Assembly: GCA_002497075.1 (NCBI GenBank)
Contig: DAML01000011.1
Coordinates: 61,696 to 125,695, forward strand
Origin: Methanomassiliicoccaceae archaeon UBA472
GTDB taxonomy: Archaea; Thermoplasmatota; Thermoplasmata; Methanomassiliicoccales; UBA472
Direction of reading: 5' to 3'
Length of the DNA stretch: 64,000 nt
In this document: positions 45,950-53,701 of the stretch, piece after piece
How positions within the stretch are numbered: the first letter of the stretch is position 1
Layout: every line of letters starts with the position of its first letter
Notes under the pieces: model-generated
Databases searched by the model: none
Seen by the model: only the letters and a program-made list of their open reading frames with translations
Told to the model about the DNA's origin: nothing
Program-made: the position numbers and the translations under genes

Positions 45950-46354
45950 ATGACATCGAGGTTCGATGACCTTCAGGAACTGGTGCTGAAGGATGCCCGC
46001 AAGGAGTACTCCGAGACGACCATTGACTTCTTCATGAACCCTCGTAACCAAGGACCGATGGAGGACGCTGATGGATTGGGCACGGTCTCCGGTACCTGCG
46101 GGGACACCATGAACATATGGATCAAGGTGAAGGACGGCGTCATAGAGAAAGCGACCTTCACCACCAACGGTTGCGGGACAAGCATAGCCTCGGCCAGCAT
46201 GGCGACCGTTCTGGCCACCGGAAAAACGTTGGAGAAGGCCTCAATGATAGGGCAGAACGAAGTGCTCAGCGCTTTGGGCGGTCTACCGCTGGAGAGCGAG
46301 CACTGCGCCGCATTGGCCTCCAGGACCCTCAGGGCGGCCATCGGGGACCTGTAG
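45950..46354 (+). CDS. NifU/IscU-like iron-sulfur scaffold
   Basis: This is a 134-residue scaffold that receives sulfur from a cysteine desulfurase and builds [2Fe-2S]/[4Fe-4S] clusters. The three cluster cysteines sit in SGTCGDTM, TNGCGTSI and SEHCAALA, the IscU/NifU N-terminal pattern; FFMNPRNQGPMEDADG is the usual N-terminus. NifU's central and C-terminal domains are absent. The natural partner in this window would be the SufS-like desulfurase at 2839, though NifS-type enzymes more often serve IscU. It ends in TAG. Confidence 0.9.
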   Translation: MTSRFDDLQELVLKDARKEYSETTIDFFMNPRNQGPMEDADGLGTVSGTCGDTMNIWIKVKDGVIEKATFTTNGCGTSIASASMATVLATGKTLEKASMIGQNEVLSALGGLPLESEHCAALASRTLRAAIGDL

Positions 46355-46499
46355 GTCCGGACAGAAGTACAATGGTCGTTGAAACGCAAGGGGTTGCCCT
46401 CGTCTCCGCAGAACGACCGAACCCGGATCTTCCATCCTAAGAACTTGGATATCGGTCGCCTATGTTTTTTCCAATGGGACCGCAGGTGTCGCTCCGCGT

Positions 46500-46877
46500 T
46501 CATCGCCGCAGGGCGGCCTCAGCGTCTATCGTGCGAAGGAGCTTCCTCAAACGTGCCGCTTTCTCGGCCAGCTCCTCCCTGGATATGCTCTCCGATTCCG
46601 GGCATATCTCATCAAGCACCGCCTTGCCGTCCTCGGTCAGGTTGACCGGATAGATGGCGCAGCCAAGAGGCCGGGACGGGTACTCTCGGCAGCGACCCTT
46701 CTCCCGGTCGAAGAAGAAGCAGAACCCATCCACGTTGACCAGCCGGGGAACGCCGTCATCGCCGATCTCGCAGAAGTCTTCCTGACGATGTCCCCGGCGC
46801 ACCAGCCGGGCGATGTCCGCTTGGCACAGCTCCATGCGGGTGTCCTGGCAGCATTTGGTGCAGTGGGTGCAGCGCAT
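46500..46877 (-). CDS. YkgJ family cysteine cluster protein
   Basis: This is a 125-residue protein. MRCTHCTKCCQ at the start and later CFFFDREKGRCREYPSRPLGC carry the CxxCxxCC...C...C pattern of the YkgJ/UPF0153 family, thought to bind zinc or an iron-sulfur cluster. The rest is helical and acidic. Its role is unknown for the family; some members are linked to tRNA or rRNA modification. The gene diverges from the hypothetical gene that begins at 46969. Confidence 0.85.
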   Translation of the reverse strand: MRCTHCTKCCQDTRMELCQADIARLVRRGHRQEDFCEIGDDGVPRLVNVDGFCFFFDREKGRCREYPSRPLGCAIYPVNLTEDGKAVLDEICPESESISREELAEKAARLRKLLRTIDAEAALRR

Positions 46878-46968
46878 CGCACGGAGTATTACCGAGGGAC
46901 GATATAATCATGAGCTAACCCAGGGTATTTACGGCACGAGCGAGATACCTTTCATGGAAGTGATGAAT

Positions 46969-47253
46969 ATGGGATTGAGATATGGCCTGTTCAACCACAC
47001 CAAGAAGCAGTATGTGATACCGGACAAGCTGCCGGTGGACGGGGCGGACCCCACCACCCACCCGTACGCGGCCTTCATCTCCTACCTGCTGATGGAGAGC
47101 TGGAGGTACGATCACGTGGCGGTCATGGACGATTCCAAGGACTTCGACTGCCAGAGGATGTTCGGCACCGGTTACCAGGACCGCTCCGCCGACCTGTGGA
47201 ACGAGTTCGTGATGATAATGGGGTGGCAGTTCAAGGACCTGAAGAACCTCTAG
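46969..47253 (+). CDS. Hypothetical small protein
   Basis: This is a 94-residue protein starting MGLRYGLFNHTKKQYV. It ends WNEFVMIMGWQFKDLKNL. The longer frame upstream overlaps the divergent YkgJ gene and has no family signal. GGAAGTGA lies 5 nt before this ATG (46969), so it is the preferred start; ATG 46954 and 46963 are in frame. Predicted mixed alpha/beta without cysteine clusters; no family is recognised. The end overlaps the convergent DUF4143 gene by 23 bp. Confidence 0.5.
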   Translation: MGLRYGLFNHTKKQYVIPDKLPVDGADPTTHPYAAFISYLLMESWRYDHVAVMDDSKDFDCQRMFGTGYQDRSADLWNEFVMIMGWQFKDLKNL

Positions 47254-48517
47254 GAGCTCTGGATCCTAGAAACCAATCAGAGGCACGAACGACCACTATC
47301 CTAGCATCTTCAGCTGCATGTGATTCTCGTTCATCCCAGGTTATTATTCTCCCATGAGCGCAGCCTGTGCCATCAAGACAGGACTGCAGGGCCTTGACCT
47401 CCCGTTTTCTGGTTCGAGGATCTCCCATTTCCCACGACACCTGCACCACCTCCTTCACGACAGCCCCTTTGCGGATGACGAAATCCACCTCCGTCTTTCC
47501 TTTATCGGTCCAGTAGAGCACCTCCTCGTCCGGCGCCATGCGTCTTCTCAACTCAAGATAGACTGCGCATTCCAACAATCGTCCGCGATCCTCCACCCCT
47601 CCAACCGAAAACAGGAAACCTGGGTCAGATGGATATGACTTCCTGGGATAGATCGAACGGTCTTTCACGGACGTTCCGAACGCCTGCAAGAAGAAGAACA
47701 GGAAACTTGCTTGAGAGTAGTGCTCCAAACGGAGTATCCTTTCCTTACCGATCTTGTACCCCACGCTCTTAAAGTGGTTCAAACATTTTGACGCTGAGAA
47801 ATATGGCGCGAAGAGCACATAACGCCCGAACAGCCTGGTGGCTGTCACATCCTCATTTGCTGCCTCCCCCACATCCAAGGCTAAGATCTGTTGGAAATAA
47901 TCGTTGGTGACCGTAACCTTATCCAATGGTTCCATCATGCAGCTGACCTCAGGAAAACCCCCGTATGTCAGGTATTCCAACAGATTTCGTTCTAAGAATC
48001 CTTGGCCAGCGGTCGTTCTTTCTATGGTCACTCCGTTGAAGTTCAGATATTCAGCGAAGGAAAGCGGCGATATCTCGATGGCCCTCACCCGTCCACGGAG
48101 CTCCTTTGGAGGCTCCATCAGGCCGGACCTGGATGAACTGACGATTATTCTTAGGCGACCTTTGAGCATATCGTGGTTCCTTGCCAGCCAACCGCCCCAA
48201 TCCGATGCGGACGTGATCTCGTCAACTATCAGGTAACCGGAATCCCCGAACCATTTAATGGCATCTTCCAGGAGCGTGCCGCGTGCCAATCGACTGTCCT
48301 CGGCATTCACATAGGCGACTTTTTCGCCCTTCGACCGGAGATTCTGAGCCAGAAGCATTAGCAGGCTGGATTTTCCAGACCTCCTCACCCCAGTGAGCGC
48401 AACGACCTTTAGATCGGACCATCTCACTAGGTCGTCCAGATCTAAGTTCCTTGCCCTCAGTTTCGTCGATAACGCATACTCCGTGCTCTCCTCGAACAAC
48501 CTGTCGGCGTTTGACAT
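47231..48517 (-). CDS. AAA ATPase with DUF4143 C-terminal domain
   Basis: This is a 428-residue ATPase of the COG1373 type. Walker A is LTGVRRSGKSSLL, Walker B YLIVDEITSA, and sensor VSSSRSG. The DUF4143 region (about 170-428) ends with LYWTDKGKTEVDFVIRKG, where D and E/K resemble the PD-(D/E)XK core seen in this family. Such proteins are widespread in mobile or variable genome parts and their role is unclear; transport or toxin functions have been suggested. ATG 48517 is chosen because ATGs further out precede the TATA box. The promoter contains a palindromic operator at 48550-48570. The base composition is somewhat lower in GC than neighbouring genes. Confidence 0.85.
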   Translation of the reverse strand: MSNADRLFEESTEYALSTKLRARNLDLDDLVRWSDLKVVALTGVRRSGKSSLLMLLAQNLRSKGEKVAYVNAEDSRLARGTLLEDAIKWFGDSGYLIVDEITSASDWGGWLARNHDMLKGRLRIIVSSSRSGLMEPPKELRGRVRAIEISPLSFAEYLNFNGVTIERTTAGQGFLERNLLEYLTYGGFPEVSCMMEPLDKVTVTNDYFQQILALDVGEAANEDVTATRLFGRYVLFAPYFSASKCLNHFKSVGYKIGKERILRLEHYSQASFLFFFLQAFGTSVKDRSIYPRKSYPSDPGFLFSVGGVEDRGRLLECAVYLELRRRMAPDEEVLYWTDKGKTEVDFVIRKGAVVKEVVQVSWEMGDPRTRKREVKALQSCLDGTGCAHGRIITWDERESHAAEDARIVVVRASDWFLGSRAPRGSSGP

Positions 48518-48530
48518 ATTGTTTTGATAT

Positions 48531-48570
48531 AGAACAGAATAATACATAAATTGTTCTGTCACAGAACAAT
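48531..48570 (-). promoter_or_regulatory. Palindromic operator and TATA region of the DUF4143 ATPase gene
   Basis: ATTGTTCTGT (48550-48559) and ACAGAACAAT (48561-48570) form a perfect 10-bp inverted repeat around one base (48560). A further half site AGAACAGAA lies at 48531-48539. A TATA-like TTTATGTATT on the minus strand overlaps 48543-48552, 26-35 bp before the ATG at 48517. A repressor bound here would block TBP, so the gene appears tightly controlled. Confidence 0.6.
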
Positions 48571-48608
48571 ACCATGGTAAATTCGATCTGGCTACGATGA
48601 GACTCTGA

Positions 48609-49091
48609 TCAAAGCCCTTTCATCATGTTCAGGCTCTTGACCTCGTACCCCAAAGACCCGTAGAGGTGCCTGGCGATGTCGTTGTAGGCGAAGACGTGCA
48701 GCGCCAGAGAATCGAGCTTCATCCGCTTGGCCTTGGCCTCCATGGCAATCATCATCGCCTTTCCGTAACCTTTGCCCCTTTCATCCTCATCTATGAACAC
48801 GTCGTAGATGAAGCCCCGGCGGTCCTCGCCTGGTTCCACCTTCAGCCAGAGGTGGCCGACGCGGATCTCCGTTTCCGCGTCCACCGCCTTGTAGAAATGA
48901 TGTCCCTCGGTGCGCAGCCCGTCGGGAAGCAGATTGTTGTGGGTGGTTTCCGAGCGTTGCAAAGCCTCCCCTGGCCTCCAATATCCGACCTTGACGTTCT
49001 CTTCGGCGTACCTCTTGATCCCGGCGGCCTTTGTGATCTCGAACTCCTTCTTGTTCATGGGGACCAGGCGTACATCGGGAACAGCGCTCAC
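48609..49091 (-). CDS. GNAT family N-acetyltransferase
   Basis: This is a 160-residue acetyltransferase. VRLVPMNKKEFEITK is the first strand/helix. Acetyl-CoA contacts are in IYDVFIDEDERGKGYGKAMM, the R/Q-x-x-G-x-G/A loop. HVFAYNDIARHLYGSLGYEV is the last conserved element. The GTG at 49091 starts exactly at the first strand; the upstream ATG at 49121 would add ten residues. Substrate (amine or protein terminus) unknown. It is separated from the radical SAM gene by 45 bp on the same strand. Confidence 0.85.
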   Translation of the reverse strand: MSAVPDVRLVPMNKKEFEITKAAGIKRYAEENVKVGYWRPGEALQRSETTHNNLLPDGLRTEGHHFYKAVDAETEIRVGHLWLKVEPGEDRRGFIYDVFIDEDERGKGYGKAMMIAMEAKAKRMKLDSLALHVFAYNDIARHLYGSLGYEVKSLNMMKGL

Positions 49092-49136
49092 CTTCGGTGA
49101 AACGATGAAAAAATATTTCAAAGGATTGGAACCGGC

Positions 49137-50093
49137 TCAGCCCTTGCCGAACGTTCTCTCGAGCGGCACCCTGTAGAAGGTCGTGCCTGCGTAATCGACG
49201 GCCACCAGCCTTCCCTCCTGCACCATCCTCGCTATGGAGTCCCTCGCCCCTTCCAGGCCAAGGGACATGGATAGCATCTCGAAGGCCTGGTCCTCGCGCA
49301 AGGGGTGGTTCTTGGCGATCTCGATGAGCTCGGCCTCCCGCTCCTCCTCATTCCTAAGGAAGGGGCCTTCCTCCGGCTCGGTCATGTCCAACGCTTCCGG
49401 GAACACGTCGAATACCTGTCGCAAGGACTCCCTAGAAGGCGGCAGCGCCCAATTCTCGGCCGGAGGACGGGTGGGCACGGCCACGTAAAGACGGTCTGGA
49501 CCGATCTCCCTCAGCACCTTCCGGATGCTGAGCAGGGAGGTCAGGGAATCGTTCACCCCTCCCACCAGCATCATCTCCGCCCACATCTCGCCGGGATTCT
49601 CCTCCTTTAACAGCCTTAACCCCTCCACCACTTTCTCCAAGGTGATGGAGCGAGGCGGCCGGTGCATCTGGCGGAAAGTCCTTTCGTCCCCCGCGGATAC
49701 GGTGGGGGATACGACGTCGAAGAGCTCCACATCGCGGCGGACCTCCTCCTCGTGGAACAGAGAACCGTTGGAGATCAGCGCTATCTTGCCGTCCCAGAAT
49801 GTGCGCACGCCCTCGGCCATATCCCCCAGGTTGGCGGCGAGCGTAGGCTCCCCGTCGCCCATGAACGTGATGTAGTCGATATCTGCGTCAGCCTTCTCCA
49901 ATGCCTTCCGGACGTCCTCCACCACCGCCCTGGTCTGGAAGAAGGATTTCCGTTCCGTCTGGAGGCGGGGCGTGCGTCCCAACTGGCAGTAGATGCAGGA
50001 GTAGTTACAGGTCTTACGTGGCAGAGGGTTCACTCCCAGCGACCTGCCGAAGCGGCGGGAGGGTACCGGACCGAAGACGTATTGAGAGATCAT
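49137..50093 (-). CDS. Radical SAM protein (COG0731-like)
   Basis: This is a 318-residue radical SAM enzyme. CNYSCIYCQLG has the CxxxCxxC motif for the [4Fe-4S] cluster that binds SAM. The N-terminus YVFGPVPSRRFGRSLGVNPLP and TFMGDGEPTLA are typical of COG0731. The C-terminal 80 residues form a helical, possibly winged-helix-like domain ending FYRVPLERTFGKG. Related proteins include the tRNA wyosine enzyme Taw1, but this one has a different N-terminus and the substrate is unknown. Confidence 0.85.
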   Translation of the reverse strand: MISQYVFGPVPSRRFGRSLGVNPLPRKTCNYSCIYCQLGRTPRLQTERKSFFQTRAVVEDVRKALEKADADIDYITFMGDGEPTLAANLGDMAEGVRTFWDGKIALISNGSLFHEEEVRRDVELFDVVSPTVSAGDERTFRQMHRPPRSITLEKVVEGLRLLKEENPGEMWAEMMLVGGVNDSLTSLLSIRKVLREIGPDRLYVAVPTRPPAENWALPPSRESLRQVFDVFPEALDMTEPEEGPFLRNEEEREAELIEIAKNHPLREDQAFEMLSMSLGLEGARDSIARMVQEGRLVAVDYAGTTFYRVPLERTFGKG

Positions 50094-50197
50094 GGGCGAT
50101 TATCAAGATGAGTTAGGAATGAAGTTAATAAAAATAATAATCCCGTATCGATGACAACTGGTTAAAGAGATTTGGAAAAAGGTTTGGCGGAGGGCGT

Positions 50198-50407
50198 TCA
50201 GCCCTGGAAGCAGCGGTATACCCAGTACTTCTTTCCGTCTACGGAGATCTCTTCGGGCTTGGCCCTGGGGTCTCCTACGGAGTAGTACGGCGGGAAGGCC
50301 GGGTTGGCCTTGGTGACGCGCAGTGCATCCTTCTCGCTGGGGAACTTCTTCTTTACCTCGTCGGCGACCTTGTCCGGTACGCCGAAGGTCAGTTCAACGG
50401 TTACCAT
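50198..50407 (-). CDS. 69-residue protein, paralog A of a tandem pair
   Basis: This is a small protein: MVTVELTFGVPDKVADEVKK begins a strand and helix; it ends KYWVYRCFQG. The neighbour at 50620 differs at only five residues (positions 23, 53, 55, 60, 68). ATG 50407 has GGAGG 6-7 nt upstream within a leader that is also conserved in the second copy. No family known. Conserved proline-tyrosine region NPAFPPYYSVGDPR suggests a rigid surface loop; the single cysteine is near the C-terminus. Shared operators and the ArsR gene upstream point to a stress- or metal-responsive role. Confidence 0.75.
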   Translation of the reverse strand: MVTVELTFGVPDKVADEVKKKFPSEKDALRVTKANPAFPPYYSVGDPRAKPEEISVDGKKYWVYRCFQG

Positions 50408-50476
50408 GTGTTTTCCTCCTGTGTCGCGGCTTTCACCGCTAGACCGATTTAACACATAGTAGGATTATAAGGCTTT

Positions 50477-50494
50477 GTTACATGCCAGTGTAAC
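50477..50494 (-). promoter_or_regulatory. Inverted-repeat operator before paralog A
   Basis: GTTACA (50477-50482) and TGTAAC (50489-50494) are separated by 6 bases. On the minus strand a TATA-like CTTATAATCC (about 50463-50472) follows within a few bases, so a bound regulator would cover the BRE/TATA. A further half site ACATGTAAC lies at 50526-50534. The layout matches the second operator at 50904. Confidence 0.65.
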
Positions 50495-50619
50495 CGGTTG
50501 TGTGCCGACGATACCTGTCCTCAAGACATGTAACGGAGTTAAGAAAAAGCGAAGAATCGGTTCACGATGGTTATCAAAAATTAAGATAAGGAAGGGGTTT
50601 AGAAGGTAAAAAGGGGCGA

Positions 50620-50829
50620 TCAGCCTTTGAAGCAGCGGTAGACCCAGTACTCCTTGCCGTCGACCTTGATCTTCTCGGGCTTGGCCCTGGGGTCTCCGAC
50701 GGAGTAGTACGGCGGGAAGGCCGGGTTGGCCTTGGTGACGCGGAGAGCGTCCTTCTCACTGGCGAACTTCTTCTTTACCTCATCGGCGACCTTGTCCGGT
50801 ACGCCGAAGGTCAGTTCAACGGTTACCAT
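50620..50829 (-). CDS. 69-residue protein, paralog B of a tandem pair
   Basis: This protein is identical to paralog A at 64 of 69 positions. ATG 50829 is preceded by the same GGAGGAAAACAC leader, so the duplicated unit includes the ribosome-binding site. The two copies read in the same direction about 210 bp apart with separate operators and promoters. Such similarity shows a recent duplication or ongoing gene conversion. Function unknown; small size and abundance of lysine and proline give no clear hint. Confidence 0.75.
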   Translation of the reverse strand: MVTVELTFGVPDKVADEVKKKFASEKDALRVTKANPAFPPYYSVGDPRAKPEKIKVDGKEYWVYRCFKG

Positions 50830-50903
50830 GTGTTTTCCTCCAAAGTAGCAGAACAAGCCACTACCATTAAACTAGTGAATCCGTTAATAGGGTATAAACA
50901 CTT

Positions 50904-50921
50904 GTTACACCAGCGTGTAAC
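50904..50921 (-). promoter_or_regulatory. Inverted-repeat operator before paralog B
   Basis: GTTACAC (50904-50910), spacer CAGC, GTGTAAC (50915-50921) make a perfect 7-bp inverted repeat. GTAACGAG recurs at 50917-50924 and 50937-50944, a direct repeat 20 bases apart (two helical turns). A minus-strand TATA-like GTTTATACC lies at about 50892-50900, directly downstream. The same core, position and spacing occur before paralog A, so one regulator likely controls both. Confidence 0.7.
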
Positions 50922-50970
50922 GAGTTGCTATATCACGTAACGAGATTGGTAAAAAAATATCAAGCCCGCG

Positions 50971-51258
50971 TCACGGGCCGGCCGATGCCGTCTGAGCGAC
51001 GAGGTCTAGGTTTATGGAGCGGGCGGCGAGGCGGTAGACGATCTCCTTGCTCTCCTCCCTGTACGTCTTCACCAGGAAGTTGGACTTGTAGAGCACTTCG
51101 AGCTCCCGGTAGATGGTGGCCCTTTCCCGGCGGTCGCTGAACTTCTCGTTGTACATCTTGTACACGTGAACCGCGGAGGCTTCCCCCTCGGCCAGCAGCT
51201 TGATGATCTTAAGGCGGGTGTCCGACGACAGCGCCTTTGCCACTTCTTCGATCTCCAT
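50971..51258 (-). CDS. ArsR-like winged-helix transcription regulator
   Basis: This is a 95-residue DNA-binding protein. VAKALSSDTRLKIIKLLAEG is the classic ArsR N-terminal helix; RRERATIYRELEVLYKSNFL supplies the recognition helix and wing. There is no metal-binding CVC pair in the recognition helix, so a metal sensor of the SmtB class is not indicated. It lies upstream of paralogs B and A on the same strand, with the GTTACA operators between it and each paralog, so it is the best candidate for their regulator. Ligand unknown. Confidence 0.82.
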   Translation of the reverse strand: MEIEEVAKALSSDTRLKIIKLLAEGEASAVHVYKMYNEKFSDRRERATIYRELEVLYKSNFLVKTYREESKEIVYRLAARSINLDLVAQTASAGP

Positions 51259-51370
51259 ACCGTCCAGTCATGTCCTTCCCGGTTATTAAGGTTTGATTGA
51301 GGGACAGCGAAGCGTTGAATAGCGGCTAACGCTCTTTCTGCAGAGAGGTCGTGAATTGGGCCGCCTAACG

Positions 51371-52198
51371 ATGCTGTACGTCCGGGCGATAAAGGGCGGG
51401 TTCCGCTACCGTTTCTCACTGGCCAAGATGACCAGGTGGCCCCTGGTCGGCCGCATGATGGACAAGGCTTTCTTCGATGGCGACGATATCTACGTGCTCC
51501 CGAAGGAGTCCTCGCTCAAAGTGCGGGAGATACCTTTGGACCTGGCCGCACCGGAGCGTGAGGACACCGTCCTCCCGTCGGAGGTCATAAGGCATTTCAT
51601 CGAGCGTTCGAAGCACCATTTCATCATGAACTATTGCATCTGCCGGACATCCGCCCACTGCCAGGACTACCCGCGGGAGCTGGGCTGCCTTTTCCTCGGC
51701 AAGGCCGTCCTCAACATCGATCCCCGCCTCGGCCACCTGGTCAGCAAGGACGAGGCGCTGGCGCACCTGGACCGCTGCGAGGAGGCCGGTCTCGTCCACT
51801 TGATCGGACGTAACAAGATAGACAGCATGTGGACCTCCGGAAGACCGAAGGAGGACCTGATGACCATCTGCAACTGCTGCCCCTGCTGCTGCCTGTGGAA
51901 GATGCTGCCGCAATTGGACCCGGCCATATCAGTAAAGATGAAGAGGCTGCCCGGGGTGAGCCTTTCTGTTGACGAGGATAAGTGCAACGCATGCCGGACC
52001 TGCTTGGACGGTTGTTACGTTAACGCCATCTCCCTGAAGGACGGCAAGGCGGTGATCGACCAGGTCATGTGCAAGGGTTGCGCCCGCTGCGCCCACATCT
52101 GCCCGGAGAAAGCCATAACGCTGCACCTGGAGGACATGGACTTCCTGGAGCGCACCGTGGAGATGCTGACGCCCCTGGTGGACGTGACCAAGGACTGA
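51371..52198 (+). CDS. Iron-sulfur protein with ferredoxin domain
   Basis: This is a 275-residue protein. The N-terminal domain carries CICRTSAHCQDYPRELGC and, further on, CNCCPCCC. The C-terminal domain (about 205-255) is a 2[4Fe-4S] ferredoxin with CNACRTCLDGC and CKGCARCAHIC. The first part resembles the Fe-S regions of some archaeal redox/maturation proteins, but no exact family is recognised. Start options are TTG 51356 and ATG 51371; the latter is used. It stands alone between the ArsR gene and the beta-repeat protein gene and could be an electron carrier for an unseen enzyme. Confidence 0.7.
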   Translation: MLYVRAIKGGFRYRFSLAKMTRWPLVGRMMDKAFFDGDDIYVLPKESSLKVREIPLDLAAPEREDTVLPSEVIRHFIERSKHHFIMNYCICRTSAHCQDYPRELGCLFLGKAVLNIDPRLGHLVSKDEALAHLDRCEEAGLVHLIGRNKIDSMWTSGRPKEDLMTICNCCPCCCLWKMLPQLDPAISVKMKRLPGVSLSVDEDKCNACRTCLDGCYVNAISLKDGKAVIDQVMCKGCARCAHICPEKAITLHLEDMDFLERTVEMLTPLVDVTKD

Positions 52199-52240
52199 TG
52201 TACCAAGCGGTTTATATCACCTCACGGGAATAGTGATATC

Positions 52241-53173
52241 ATGAGCCCTTGGAAGGACAAGGACCGCGTCTTAGCCCTGATCGTCGGTGTGATACTGATA
52301 ACCGCGATCGTATTGGGGGCCATGGCCTTTTTCCCGCTGGGGCCTTTCTCCAGAGAGAGGGATTGGAACTTTGGCTCGACCGTCCTTATCGAGAGCATGG
52401 ATATCACCATTGACGCGGACGTTTGCGACGTGGATGTGTCCTTCGGCGACCTCGAGAATAAATGGGTCGAGGTGAGCATGAGCGTCGAGGGCCGGTCCGG
52501 TTACATCTCCGGGAGCCCGGACATCAATTTCACGGTCGACCACAGCCTGAACGGCGCGAACCTCTCTGTCTCCATAGTTCTGGACATGGACACTGGACCG
52601 ACCGTGAGCTACGATGAATCTGATATCGTGGTGACCATCGGCCGCTCCGTGCTCCTATTCCTGGAGATAGAGGTGGACGTGGGGGATGTGGTGATCACGG
52701 TGCCGGAGAACGCCACCTTGACCGGAGCGGCGGTCCACGTTGACGTGGGCGGCCTGCACGTGCACTTGGACGAGGGGGCGAACGTGGGTGGCCTGGAACT
52801 GCGTTCCGACGTGGGCTCGGTGAACATGGATTGCGCAAACGCCAATTTCGATGAGGGCAGCACGGTAAGCGCGGAAACGGGCACGGGAAGCATCTATCTG
52901 GACGTTGCGCAATCATCCACACCGGAGGGCAACGTCACCTTCGACTGCTTTGCGGGTGTGGGAAGCGTGCGCCTCACCCTGACGATCGAGGGCGATGTGG
53001 CAGCGGAGATCACCTCGCAGGCCAATGTCGGTGATATAGAGACGGACCTGTCGGGATTCAGCGGCATGGACGTGCACCTTCTGAGCGACAATCATCCGGA
53101 TACCTGGAGCATCGAATTTTTCCTGGAGGCTGACGTTGGTTCCGTCTATATAGACGCGGAATGGGGGGAGTGA
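52241..53173 (+). CDS. Membrane-anchored repetitive beta-strand protein
   Basis: This is a 310-residue protein. One helix (about 11-31) anchors it; the rest is exported and very acidic. A short repeat with 'DVG' or 'GVG' followed by alternating hydrophobic residues recurs at least six times (e.g. VDVGDVVITV, VDVGGLHVHL, SDVGSVNMDC, AGVGSVRLTL, ANVGDIETDL, ADVGSVYIDA), which suggests a beta-helix or DUF4097-like stack. Asp and Gly richness may bind calcium. The surface protein is probably structural or adhesive. The last gene base adjoins the SOUL gene (1 bp gap), so both are in one operon. Confidence 0.68.
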   Translation: MSPWKDKDRVLALIVGVILITAIVLGAMAFFPLGPFSRERDWNFGSTVLIESMDITIDADVCDVDVSFGDLENKWVEVSMSVEGRSGYISGSPDINFTVDHSLNGANLSVSIVLDMDTGPTVSYDESDIVVTIGRSVLLFLEIEVDVGDVVITVPENATLTGAAVHVDVGGLHVHLDEGANVGGLELRSDVGSVNMDCANANFDEGSTVSAETGTGSIYLDVAQSSTPEGNVTFDCFAGVGSVRLTLTIEGDVAAEITSQANVGDIETDLSGFSGMDVHLLSDNHPDTWSIEFFLEADVGSVYIDAEWGE

Positions 53174-53174
53174 G

Positions 53175-53699
53175 ATGGTCAGGAGCGTTCCTTACGAAGT
53201 TGTGAAGCATCTCGGCGACGCTGAGCTGAGAAGATATGACGATCTGGTGCTGGCCACCGTCTACGACATGGACGATGACGAGGCGTTCTCGCTGCTGTTC
53301 CAGTACATCAGCGGCAACAATGACCAGGAGAGCAAGCTGCCTATGACCGCCCCGGTGGTCTCCCGGACCGGCCGATCGGCCGGCTCCGGTTCGGAGGCGA
53401 TGATGGCCTTCGTGCTGCCGTCCGACGTGCCGTTCGAGGATGCACCAAAACCGGCCGATCCCAGAGTGGTGCTGGAGGTCAAGAAGGGTGGGCTGTTCGC
53501 GGTCATGCGCTTCCGCGGACGGGCCGGAGGCGTTGACGTCCAAGGCCGAACGGAGGAGCTCAGGTCCGAGCTGAAGGAGGCCGACTACGTCATGGACGGA
53601 CGGCCGTTCCTCATGCGCTACAACTCTCCGTTCACACCGAGCTTCATGCGGCACAACGAGGTGGCCGCCCGGGTGGTCTCGGGGCCGGAAAAAAGGTAA
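53175..53699 (+). CDS. SOUL family haem-binding protein
   Basis: This is a 174-residue SOUL/HEBP domain. It has the N-terminal YEVVKHLGDAELRRYDD and the family motif ESKLPMTAPVV. MRYNSPFTPSFMRHNEV at the C-terminus is the expected last strand/helix. SOUL proteins bind haem or porphyrin in a shallow pocket and may buffer or deliver it. It is in an operon with the repeat protein upstream. The family is rare but present in archaea. The haem-contact residues are not firmly assigned here. Confidence 0.88.
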   Translation: MVRSVPYEVVKHLGDAELRRYDDLVLATVYDMDDDEAFSLLFQYISGNNDQESKLPMTAPVVSRTGRSAGSGSEAMMAFVLPSDVPFEDAPKPADPRVVLEVKKGGLFAVMRFRGRAGGVDVQGRTEELRSELKEADYVMDGRPFLMRYNSPFTPSFMRHNEVAARVVSGPEKR

Positions 53700-53701
53700 G
53701 G

